From: Rhizophagus clarus
Lineage: Eukaryota; Glomeromycota; Glomeromycetes; Glomerales; Glomeraceae
Length of the DNA stretch: 64,000 nt
Direction: 5' to 3'
Assembly: GCA_015698045.1 (NCBI GenBank)
Contig: BLAL01000019.1
Coordinates: forward strand, 374,501-438,500
Within the stretch, counting starts at the first letter, position 1. Each line of letters opens with the position of its first letter. The translations under genes and the position numbers were made by a program. Positions 12,640-21,996 of this stretch are shown one piece after another. The notes beneath the pieces are model-generated. The model was not told the origin of the DNA and did no database searches. It saw only the letters and a list, made by a program, of their open reading frames with translations.

Positions 12640-12775
12640 TACAAAAATAAGAAAATAAGAAAAAGAAAGAGAAAATAAAAGAAGGAAGTAGAAAATAAAA
12701 GAAAAAAAAAGAAAATGAAAGAAAGAAGTAGAAAATAAAAGAAAAAAAAAGAAAATGAAAGAAAAAAAATACAAA
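12640..12775. repeat. purine-rich tract between the Helitron genes
   Basis: About 135 bp on the plus strand are almost only A and G, built from degenerate copies of a unit like AGAAGTAGAAAATAAAAGAA. It lies between the end of the RPA-like gene and the start of Rep/Hel, so on the coding strand it is a pyrimidine tract. Confidence 0.7.
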
Positions 12776-12800
12776 TACAATTAATAAAAAATATTTAGCC

Positions 12801-13848
12801 TTATTTTGTTTTTCTTCCTCTCTTTGGTTTTGTTGGTGTTTGTACTATTTGCTCTTCTTTTTCTTGTTTATTCTCTTCATTAGAAATTTCAGATTGAATT
12901 TCTTTTTCATGTAAAGTTTCATCTTCATTATTTGCACTTGATTGAGGTGATGCTAAGGAGGAAAGTTTTGGAATCTTTAAGGAATTTAATGGAGTTGTTG
13001 CTTGTTTTACCCTTTTTTTATTAGGCTTTTCCAAAAGAGATTTAGCTATATCAAATGCTGATGGAGTAGATTGTACTAAAGTAGATGGTGTTGAATTGTC
13101 TGCTTGCTTTTTTTCCCAGGCAAAATTTGATGATTTATATGATGATGAGTAAGTATTTTCAATAAAATTAATTTGTGTGAGTCTGATAAGTAAAAGTTCT
13201 CCAATAAGTGATAAGTAACCAGTAACATATAATGATGATCCACGTGAAACTTTGGTAGTAATTGGTGATAAATGTGTATCATTTGGAAAATGATACAAAT
13301 TAAACAAAAGAGACTTATTATTTTGGTTATCAATGTATTCTCTAGCATTTAAATTCAAAGTGATTTTATCATCATTAACTTCTGAATTGTCAGATGCTGT
13401 GCCAACCAGCACAACAGACAATGATGACTTTGGAAGGTCCTCTTCATTAAGATTAAGTACACATATATCCGAAGCCACCATCTAATTTTTTAAATAAAGT
13501 AAAATAAAGTAAATAAAATTTCATATTTCACATCTGTTTTTTAAATTAAAATATACAAAGAAAACATATGTAAATTTATACCTTTATTAGTTTGATTTTG
13601 CTCTCCTCAACTTCAGTTTCAATTATTGAAAATCTTCCTTGTACTCTAATAATATCACCTTTCTTAAATCTTTCTAAATCACAATCTCTTGTAACATCTT
13701 TTGGATAAAATGCAATTATATGAATGAAGATATTGGTATTTTGATGTTGAGAACTAACTATACCAACAGCAGTAACTACAAAGCTAGATTTTCCCAAAGT
13801 TTCATTGTGTTGGTCTATGTAACAAATTGCATTTAAATTGCAAGGCAT
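12801..13848 (-). CDS. RPA-like single-strand DNA-binding protein of the Helitron
   Basis: Two exons, 13848-13582 and 13481-12801, are joined by a 100-bp GT-AG intron (GTATAA...TTAG) in phase 0, giving 315 aa. Exon 1 (GDIIRVQGRFSI) and the first half of exon 2 (GSSLYVTGYLSL) have the strand pattern of OB folds like those of RPA70-type proteins that accompany Rep/Hel in plant and fungal Helitrons. The C-terminal third is low complexity, Lys/Glu/Ser rich, and ends in a basic KPKRGRKTK, a likely nuclear localisation signal. It probably protects the single strand produced during rolling-circle transposition. The second ATG sits directly at the splice acceptor, so a two-gene reading is possible but less likely. 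Confidence 0.75.
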
Positions 13849-14129
13849 TTTTGTAATTGTAAAAATAAATAAAATTATATTTTTCTCTGTTAAGTAGGAA
13901 AGAAAAACTTATTTATATATATATTTTTTTTTACTATAATTTATTTATAAATAATAATGGAGAGTTGAAACATCTGACATCTGATATTATATACTAAATT
14001 ATTTTGTGTAAAAAAAATCTCCTGACTTAGAATCTAGAAATTAAAAGAAAATAAAAGAAAATAATAGAAAAATTAGTAATTAGCAGAAAACCAAAGAAAA
14101 AATTCATATCAAAAACAAAAAAAGAATCA

Positions 14130-14440
14130 TAATGAACATTGCACAAAGCCACGAATAGAAATTTCGCAATTGTTCCATTCTGAACCTGAAAGACGAAGCT
14201 GAATCAAGAAAAGAAAAGAAAAGAAATAAAGTGTAAAAAAAAATTAGTAATCAATCATAATTAACCGAAAATAGAAGGTAAAAACAAAAAAATCAACTCA
14301 CCTGATAACGAACGTCACACAAACCGAAATTTTGCGATTAACGAACATCGAAATTTCGCGATTAACGAACATCGCACAAACCAAAATTTCGCGATTGTTC
14401 CACTCTGTACCTGAAAGATAAAGCTGAGTCAAGAGAAAAA
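14130..14440. repeat. subterminal direct repeats in the Helitron 5' region
   Basis: Two diverged copies of about 75-85 bp (14130-14215 and 14363-14437) share CGAACAT.GCACAAA, AATTTCGC.ATTGTTCCA and CTGAAAGA.AAGCTGA.TCAAG. A shorter GCGATTAACGAACATCG is repeated between them. They lie upstream of the RPA-like gene and may be leader or terminus-binding sequence; their role is unknown. Confidence 0.6.
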
Positions 14441-14582
14441 AAAAAAAGATATAAAAGTAATTATAATTAAAGTAAAATTATAATTCACCTATCGATTAAT
14501 TGATTATGCAAGTAAATGGAACTTGCCTGCAATTTTCGCATTGTGACGAACCAATCGTACATTTTACTCAATTCAGACGTAA

Positions 14583-14986
14583 TACGTGTCAGTTGCGTCA
14601 CATGATGTATGTTACACAATTCAAATCAGCTTTATTTATACGGAGTAATCTAAACGCGGACATTATTTTTTTAGTATGTTAGATACGTGTCAGTTGCGTC
14701 ACATGATGTATGTTACACAATTCAAATCAGCTTTATTTATACGGAGTAATCTAAACGCGGACATTATTTTTTTAGTATGTTAGATACGTGTCAGTTGCGT
14801 CACATGATGTATGTTACACAATTCAAATCAGCTTTATTTATACGGAGTAATCTAAACGCGGACATTATTTTTTTAGTATGTTAGATACGTGTCAGTTGCG
14901 TCACATGATGTATGTTACACAATTCAAATCAGCTTTATTTATACGGAGTAATCTAAACGCGGACATTATTTTTTTAGTATGTTAGA
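14583..14986. repeat. four identical 101-bp tandem repeats at the Helitron 5' end
   Basis: Units start at 14583, 14684, 14785 and 14886 (period exactly 101) and I read them as identical. Each contains TACGTGTCAGTTGCGTCACA and AAACGCGGACATTA. On the minus strand each unit begins TCTAACATAC, the expected TC of a Helitron 5' terminus, so the array is a repeated 5' end rather than an unrelated satellite. Confidence 0.9.
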
Positions 14987-15053
14987 TTAATATATAATGA
15001 TCAGCATAATTTGATAAAATAAAATGTCCGTATACTTTTGATCACCCTTTGTA

Positions 15054-16126
15054 AGATCACTTATAATAGAGTCACGTGAAATTATGATCTAGCCGATTAA
15101 TAACGATGGTAAATTCATCAAGATTAATAATAGTTGACTATCTTTAAATTGAAAGATAAATTAGAAATGCCTTAAAGTCTACAGCACCAGATGATAAAGT
15201 AAATTGAATAAAGGAAGATAACTTGAAGAACTTCCCCAATCACTTAAAGTGATGACTTGGCAATTTTCGGTATCACATGAGAAGGAGAAGAGTCCTTACG
15301 TGCAGAGTCGAAAACGAATTCAAAAAATGCGTTAAAAATAGGGATTGATAAAATTTATAACCTTTTATTTAGACAAGTTACTTTATATACAGATTAAGCG
15401 CGATAAATATGTTGTAATTTGCAGCTCATAGGATTTTTAATAAATAAAGTGCTTATATCATATTGTCTAATGATTTTGAAACATCAGAATAAAGTATCAC
15501 TGAAATCACATTACAAATCACTTTCCCGCGGATGATTACTAAAGAAGGTCACACTTAATTAAATACGGACAATACGGACAACGACCGCGTCTTTTTAATG
15601 AATACTAATGAGAATTTTTCTTGCAAATCATTCTTTTCAAAAATTTTTTACTGATAAATTCCTTCGAAGTACCTATATTGTCTGTCATACGTATTGTCTA
15701 TTTTATTAGTAACAATATATTAAGAAAGTTATTTATAAGTGTATATATATACCCCAAACTTATTTTCTCTACAAAAAAAAAAAAAAAAAAAAAATATTTC
15801 TTACTCTAAAAAATTTCCTCCAAAAATTCATTTTATTGCTTTACAGAATTATCTCCAAAAAGGCAATGTTATTAACTTGTTTAACCTTAAAAAAGACTTC
15901 TTTTGAAGATACTTTTACGGTTATCATTAAGTGAAACCGTCATCGACAATAATGTAGTAATTAATTATAATTCCAAATTGGACAACTCAATTCTCTTATC
16001 TATAACGAGATGGAAACTAAATATATGGGCTGAATTTTTTTAATAAATTTGAATCTTTAAATTTCAATGTTGCTAAAATCAGAAATACTAAATTTCTGAC
16101 ACTTTTTTTAATTATAATTGACCAAG
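15054..16126. other. intergenic spacer
   Basis: About 1.1 kb of AT-rich DNA with a GGACAATACGGACAACG stretch near 15570 and a poly-A run near 15773. No supported gene. Confidence 0.55.
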
Positions 16127-16130
16127 ATGG

Positions 16131-17310
16131 TGTTACGCTGGGGTGGTCTTTCAACTAAGTAAATCAAAACTATGTATGGACCCTATGAAATTAACTAATG
16201 ATAGATTTTTTTTTTCTGAAAATTAAAGCTGATCATATTTAACTTATTGATTTCGGGTATTCAAATAATGCTCCCATATACATCTTCCTGCTAAAAAAGC
16301 TAAAATCTTTAAATTCTGATAAATCGTTCTTTATTACTTTAAAAGCAATACTTAACATTTAACAGATGCATAACATCCCTAAGAAAATGCCAATAGAACG
16401 ATTTTTCGGAAAATATTAACGAATACAGGTTTTTTCTATGCGAAAGTAGTTAAGATGCAGTTCAGAGACTTACTTTACGTTTTTGTATTCCTTTTTTGAG
16501 AAAAAACGTTCTATTACATGAAAGAGACAATATTTTAAAATACTTTTACAAAAACAGAACGAAATAATGAGAAGGATCCAGAGTTATAAAAGAATAATTT
16601 TAATAGGAATATTATTATAAAAACCAATTTTAAAAGCTATCACGAGAAAATCTATCAATAGTGATTTTGTCGCAGTCCATACATAATTTTGATTTAATTA
16701 GTTGATTGACCACCCCAGTGTTACGCGTATATTTTTTAGTTCTTAGGTTTTAGTTTAATTTATTTAATAGATATATAGTTTATTTTTAGTTTATTTTATC
16801 ATGTATATTTTATTATAGTTTATTACATATATAGTTAGTGGGATGGATAACGGAAGCGGGAGATTAGATAATGGGTGGCTGGGTGGGACCCGAACATGGC
16901 TCAGTTGGGTCAATTTTGGCCGATTGATAAAATTGACCAAGAGACAAAATTGGCCGGGAGACAAAATTGGCCGGAAGACACAATTGGCCTGGATTTTGGA
17001 TCGTATATAAGGAGAAGCAAAAGGAGCAAGTGGATGGAAAGATAGAGGGTTTTATTTGTAAATAGTTTACTTGTCTAGCATTTGTACTAGAGGATTTACT
17101 CATATTACAGAGCGCCGAGTGAGGCAGTAATAGTGAAGTAATCCTGTCCGATTGTTAGTAAATAAACGTGTAGATCCCTTCTGATTGTCCGTGATAAACG
17201 TTACTTCGCATTTTTATATACACTTATTGTTATTTATTAATACACTCTAATAGATTAGCTATTTATTTGTCTGTTACTACCAGTCAATCAGCATAAAATC
17301 GGTGGTAACA
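16131..17310. mobile_element. solo LTR fossil (592 bp without its insertion)
   Basis: Begins TGTTACGC at 16131 and ends GGTAACA at 17310, giving the 6-bp TGTTAC/GTAACA inverted ends of an LTR. It is flanked by a 4-bp ATGG duplication (16127-16130 and 17311-17314). It has higher GC than its surroundings, a TATATAAGG box near 17004 and three copies of an AGACAAAATTGGCC-type unit near 16940-16990. A 579-bp MITE plus its 9-bp duplication splits it right after the first 8 bases. No internal region remains. The superfamily (Ty3 or Ty1) cannot be told from the LTR alone. Confidence 0.7.
16139..16717. mobile_element. 579-bp MULE-like MITE
   Basis: Terminal inverted repeats of about 45 bp: the left reads TGGGGTGGTCTTTCAACTAA and the right, reverse-complemented, TGGGGTGGTCAATCAACTAA, continuing into TATGTATGGAC. 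Perfect 9-bp direct repeats GTGTTACGC flank it (16130-16138 and 16718-16726). A 9-bp duplication with long inverted repeats suggests the Mutator-like group. No transposase frame. Internal sequence is shared with the larger element at 21997. Confidence 0.88.
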
Positions 17311-17314
17311 ATGG

Positions 17315-18259
17315 CTAAAAAATTACGTGCATAGTTTATCCCTAAAAAGGTAAAAATGAGCTAAAGTAACTCATCTACTGAATTACAGATCTTCGATCAA
17401 CCGCATTTACAAATAAAAGAGGCGATAGCATTCATTGTATTAAACATAAATAAATTACCGTTTTTAAGTGTTCTGAAAAATTACTAATAAACAGATAACT
17501 GATATTACGTTATACCAAGTAGGTAAGTCATTTTTACCTACGTACTATACAGTTTTTCGTAAATATTTTTTTCGAAGTTACGGCCTTTTTATTGATTTCA
17601 AGTAAAAGTAATTAAAATATTAACTCTACGCGTTTTCCTCTCATCTTTTTTATCATAAGTAATCATTTAAATTATCAATTTTTATTAGTATATTTACAGT
17701 ACTTTTAAACGGTTTGTCAATTTCGTAATAAAATGGTAAATCACATTGTACATAAGATAAAAACCACTAAATTTCAGTTCAGTTCCATAGAAGTTCGAGC
17801 ACAAGTTTTTGAGCATGTTTACAAACTTTTATATAAACATTTCTGTATACAGTGACAAATTTTGATAAGTAAATTAATATTCCAAACGCAATCTATCAAG
17901 ATAATGATATTCATATGGTTTTTCGATATCATTTCTATTACTCTATATAAAAATGCCCTCTTTAGATCTCGCATAGTGTTATTGCATAGTGTTTTATCAC
18001 AATTTGATGAAGAATACAATATATACTGTTTATAAATATGTATTCGTGCATTTAGCAGATTTTATATGATTTAGTATTGAATTAAATTATATTATTACGT
18101 CTTTATTTTCAGAAAATACAAATAAATTTCATTTTTATAATGATTAAATTATAGTTGGTGTTACACACACGAAATTACACAGTAAAATTAATTAATTAAT
18201 TATCTAATTATTTTTTTTTATATACATTCAGTATATAGATATATATACGTGATAATATT
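17315..18259. other. intergenic spacer, includes a small perfect hairpin
   Basis: AT-rich. A short hairpin GTAGGTAA-N7-TTACCTAC lies near 17518-17541. No supported ORF; 18245-18314 holds the 3' side of the repeat-protein gene. Confidence 0.5.
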
Positions 18260-18314
18260 TTATGCAAATCCTTGAGGAAGATTTGCTTTTGGACTACTAC
18301 CATTATTATCATTT

Positions 18315-20408
18315 TCAGAGTCCTCGTCTGGATCTTTTGGCAACACTATCGGAATTTCCACCATTTGATTTATTTTGATCTGGATCATCTGGATCTGGCT
18401 CGTTAATTGTGGCATCTGGATCATCTGGATCTGGTTCGTTAATTGTGGCATCTGGATCATCTGGATCTGGCTCGTTAATTGTAGCATCTGGATCATCTGG
18501 ATCTGGTTCGTTAATTGTGGCATCTGGATCATCTGGGTCTGGTTCGTTAATTGTAGCATCTGGATCATCTGGATCTGGTTCGTTAATTGTAGCATCTGGA
18601 TCGTCTGGATCTGGTTCGTTAATTGTAGCATCTGGTTCATCTGGATCTCGTTCGTTAATTGTAGCATCTGGATCATCTGGATCTGGTTCGTTAATTGTAG
18701 CATCTGGATCGTCTGGATCTGGCTCATTAATTGTAGCATCTGGATCATCTGGATCTGGTTCGTTAATTGTAGCATCTGGATCGTCTGGATCTGGCTCATT
18801 AATTTTGGCGTCTGGATCATCTGGATCTGGCTCATTAATTTTGGCGTCTGGATCATCTGGATCCGGTTCGTTAATTGTAGCATCTGGATCGTCTGGGTCT
18901 GGTTCGTTAATTGTAGCATCTGGATCATCTGGATCTGGTTCGTTAATTGTAGCATCTGGATCGTCTGGATCTGGTTCGTTAATTGTAGCATCTGGATCAT
19001 CTGGATCTCGTTCGTTAATTGTAGCATCTGGATCATCTGGATCTGGTTCGTTAATTGTGGCATCTGGATCGTCTGGGTCTGGTTCGTTAATTGTAGCATC
19101 TGGATCGTCTGGATCTGGTTCGTTAATTGTAGCATCTGGTTCATCTGGATCTCGTTCGTTAATTGTAGCATCTGGATCATCTGGATCTGGTTCGTTAATT
19201 GTAGCATCTGGATCGTCTGGATCTGGCTCATTAATTGTAGCATCTGGATCATCTGGATCTGGCTCGTTAATTGTAGCATCTGGATCATCTGGATCTGGCT
19301 CGTTAATTGTGGCATCTGGATCATCTGGATCTGGCTCATTAATTGTAGCATCTGGATCATCTGGATCTGGCTCATTAATTGTAGCATCTGGATCATCTGG
19401 ATCTGGTTCGTTAATTGTAGCATCTGGATCGTCTGGATCTGGTTCGTTAATTGTAGCATCTGGTTCATCTGGATCTCGTTCGTTAATTGTAGCATCTGGA
19501 TCATCTGGATCTGGTTCGTTAATTGTGGCATCTGGATCGTCTGGGTCTGGTTCGTTAATTGTAGCATCTGGATCGTCTGGATCTGGTTCGTTAATTGTAG
19601 CATCTGGTTCATCTGGATCTCGTTCGTTAATTGTAGCATCTGGATCATCTGGATCTGGCTCGTTAATTGTAGCATCTGGATCATCTGGATCTGGCTCGTT
19701 AATTGTGGCATCTGGATCATCTGGATCTGGCTCGTTAATTGTAGCATCTGGATCGTCTGGATCTGGCTCATTAATTTTGGCGTCTGGATCATCTGGATCT
19801 GGCTCATTAATTTTGGCGTCTGGATCATCTGGATCCGGTTCGTTAATTGTGGCATCTGGATCGTCTGGGTCTGGTTCGTTAATTGTAGCATCTGGATCAT
19901 CTGGATCATCTGGATCTGGTTCGTTAATTGTAGCATCTGGATCATCTGGATCTGGCTCGTTAATTGTAGCATCTTGAGTGTGATCAGGTGAGACTTGTAA
20001 CTGAACTAATCCATTAATTTCTTTATTTTTTGGAGCTTTTACACAAAGCTCGGAAGGTTGGCCATTTGGAGTATTTCGTTCTAGTTGACGAAATGTTTTT
20101 GCAATTTCAATAAGTCGCTTCTCTTTTTTTCCTCCAAGGGAATGACCAAGATCAATTATTTCATCTGCTCTATCTTGCTGAGCGCAAGCTGGTGCATCTA
20201 CAAAAAGTGCTTCTATTACTTCATTGGATAAATCAGCACCCTCTGCTTCTTTGTCAGTACCTTGAGTGATGTCTCTTATCTCTTTAAAAATAGCAATAAC
20301 TTGTGGACTACTTTCATTCCCAAAACTTCTTTTGCTAAAATTTACAGGATGCGCCTGGGAAATAATAGCAAGCGACAAAAATACTGAGAAAACTGGTGTA
20401 AACTTCAT
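18315..20408 (-). CDS. secreted acidic repeat protein (44 x 12 aa)
   Basis: A 697-aa frame. The N-terminus MKFTPVFSVFLSLAIISQA is a clear signal peptide, and SKR a few residues later is a Kex2-type site. Residues about 30-140 form a charged, non-repetitive region with three Cys that I do not recognise. From about residue 146 there are 44 tandem units of DATINEPDPDDP, with variants DAK, ERDPDEP and ERDPDDP and one unit with an extra DDP. Each unit carries five to six acidic residues, so the domain should be extended, disordered and strongly negative, possibly cation binding or cell-wall associated (inference). The frame ends SVAKRSRRGL. One base out of register, a D/E/N-rich tail continues to 18260, so the true C-terminus is uncertain. 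Single exon; start chosen by the signal peptide. Confidence 0.85.
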   Translation of the reverse strand: MKFTPVFSVFLSLAIISQAHPVNFSKRSFGNESSPQVIAIFKEIRDITQGTDKEAEGADLSNEVIEALFVDAPACAQQDRADEIIDLGHSLGGKKEKRLIEIAKTFRQLERNTPNGQPSELCVKAPKNKEINGLVQLQVSPDHTQDATINEPDPDDPDATINEPDPDDPDDPDATINEPDPDDPDATINEPDPDDPDAKINEPDPDDPDAKINEPDPDDPDATINEPDPDDPDATINEPDPDDPDATINEPDPDDPDATINERDPDEPDATINEPDPDDPDATINEPDPDDPDATINEPDPDDPDATINERDPDEPDATINEPDPDDPDATINEPDPDDPDATINEPDPDDPDATINEPDPDDPDATINEPDPDDPDATINEPDPDDPDATINEPDPDDPDATINEPDPDDPDATINERDPDEPDATINEPDPDDPDATINEPDPDDPDATINEPDPDDPDATINERDPDDPDATINEPDPDDPDATINEPDPDDPDATINEPDPDDPDATINEPDPDDPDAKINEPDPDDPDAKINEPDPDDPDATINEPDPDDPDATINEPDPDDPDATINEPDPDDPDATINERDPDEPDATINEPDPDDPDATINEPDPDDPDATINEPDPDDPDATINEPDPDDPDATINEPDPDDPDATINEPDPDDPDATINEPDPDDPDQNKSNGGNSDSVAKRSRRGL
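18381..19973 (-). repeat. 36-bp coding minisatellite, 44 units
   Basis: 1,593 bp = 44 units of 36 bp plus one 9-bp extension in the second unit. Variant units occur in blocks: Lys-Lys-x-x-x-ArgPro appears twice (units 5-10 and 32-37) and the Arg variants are spaced by four (10/14, 23/27), which shows duplication of multi-unit blocks. Because the period is a multiple of three, several other frames on both strands are also open. Confidence 0.95.
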
Positions 20409-21996
20409 TTTTTTTTAAAAAAAAAAAAAAAAATAAATATCTGAAACGATTTATAATGTTTTATAATGGGAGGATTTGGAATATGGAAAAAGAAGGAATT
20501 TAGAAAAGTAAAGAAGAGGAACTTTAGAGCACCAGCTCTATTATTTATAAATATTTAATATTTTCTTTTTTAAATGGAATGAATGAGAATGGGAAAAGTG
20601 AATAAACGATAAAGTTTGGGGATTATTTATATCTTTTTGAAGGAGTGATTTGCTAATTACCATTATTTCTATTTTTGAGTTAGTTTAACGTTAGAATTTG
20701 TTTAGTATCAGCAATATATCACTCGTTATTACATCATAATCCAATGCAATGATGGTGTTGAATTTAGATAATATTACACATTTTAATTTCCAAATTTCGA
20801 ATCATTTTAAATGTTAACTTTTAATTAAAAAAAAAAAAAAATTCTTTAAATAAATATTCGGGATTGTGAGAACATTCTCAATCAAATGATCACACACACT
20901 TTTTTTTTTAATTTAACCTAAAGAAGAATTGATCATCGTAGTATCGTTAAAGGATTTCTTTTTATTTTTACACACATGCAACATTATGATTTTTCTGTGC
21001 TCATGACCGTGAAATGTAAACCCTAAAATAAATTAATATAATTCCGGCTATTAGATAAATTAATTCGGTCACTATGAAATTCACATTTCGGATTTTCCAT
21101 GACCATCCATAACGATAATTAAGAAAAGAGAAAGCAATCTCGGGACCCAACTGGAGTTGAGTCGAGTTATGGTAATTCTCATACATATATCATACGATAT
21201 TTAGCAGTTAAGTGAGTGTATTCATATACACAGCATGTAACATTAAAATCTTTCGGTATTAATAATAATTATTTTTATGCACATAATTTATAATTCGACC
21301 GAATAAATAATAATAGTAATATGGAATAATTACACTTAACCGGAAGGAAAATCAGAATTACAATAATTTCTAATTCTTTCTAATTCAACTATACTGGTAA
21401 CATTAATTTCTTACCGATAATTTTACCCTCGGGTTAAAATTAGTAATACTCGCAAATAACAATGTTTTCTATTAATAAATTTTCAAGCATAATTAATGTT
21501 TTTTTTTTTTTTTTTTTAGAAAAATAAAATTCATTAAGTTAAAATTTTAATTTCGGATGTTAATTCTGTAACTTAAAATTATTCATGATCTGCATTCATT
21601 TAGCGTATCCACCAAAAAAAGCTTTTCATCCGACCGGGGAAGATGATTAATTAAAATTTGACGATTAAAAATACTGTAACTCGAAAAAAAAGATGGCAAA
21701 AACTGATTAAAAATAGCATTGCGAAAAAAAAAAACATTTTGAAACATGAATTAATTTATCCGGATGATATTCTGAGAACCTTTTTTTTTCATATTTCATA
21801 TTTATTTCGCTATTAATTAACAAGGATAAATTAATTGTTAAGGTTATAATGAATATGATTACTCCTTTTTTTTTTTAATTAAAAACTAACTAAAAACGTT
21901 TACGTTCAAAATCCCGACAAATCATAATCCGGAAATTTCAAAATCCCAAAACTTCACTACTCCCGACATACACACACTATCCCAGACACGCACTAT
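20409..21996. other. upstream region and spacer
   Basis: Starts with a poly-A/T leader of the repeat-protein gene (20410-20440). A TTATAATGTTTTATAATGG stretch just beyond is a possible TATA region. The rest is AT-rich without a supported gene. Confidence 0.5.

Larger units (their letters stand above)
7975..14986 (-). mobile_element. Helitron, about 7.0 kb, nearly intact
   Basis: On the minus strand the element runs from TCTAACATAC at 14986 to ...GATGGCTAG at 7975. It begins with TC, ends with CTAG, has a 3' hairpin just inside the end, and sits between A (14987 side) and T (7974 side), all Helitron rules. It carries an RPA-like gene and a Rep/Hel gene, both on the minus strand. The 5' end is a four-fold array of an identical 101-bp unit, each unit starting with TC, so the outermost boundary at 14986 is inferred. 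The helicase has one in-frame stop; otherwise the coding regions look whole, suggesting a young insertion. Confidence 0.85.
7546..15051. mobile_element. Tc1/mariner-like TIR element split by a Helitron
   Basis: The left terminus CAGAGGGCGATCAATATTAT... at 7546 and the reverse complement of the right terminus, CAAAGGGTGATCAAAAGTAT... at 15051, are imperfect inverted repeats that both run into a CGGACATTT motif. Both are bounded by TA (7544-7545 and 15052-15053), the target duplication of Tc1/mariner elements. Removing the inner Helitron leaves 429 + 65 = 494 bp with no transposase frame, so this was a non-autonomous element (MITE). Confidence 0.75.

Noticed and set aside
14583-14986. CRISPR or satellite reading of the 101-bp repeats
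   Set aside because: There are no spacers, only four units, and the array lies exactly at a Helitron end.
16864-17103. 79-codon minus frame
   Set aside because: It lies wholly within the LTR and reflects its internal short repeats.
17311-17400. Internal region of a full LTR element after the LTR
   Set aside because: The ATGG duplication on both sides of the single LTR indicates a solo LTR; no primer-site or gag/pol similarity follows.
18381-19973. CRISPR-like regular repeats
   Set aside because: The units are contiguous, with no unique spacers, and code for a protein. The genome is eukaryotic.
18375-19991. Long plus-strand open frames (538 and 522 codons) and a 570-codon minus frame over the repeat array
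   Set aside because: A 36-bp repeat keeps any frame that lacks a stop in one unit open. Only the 697-codon minus frame has a signal peptide and a non-repetitive domain.
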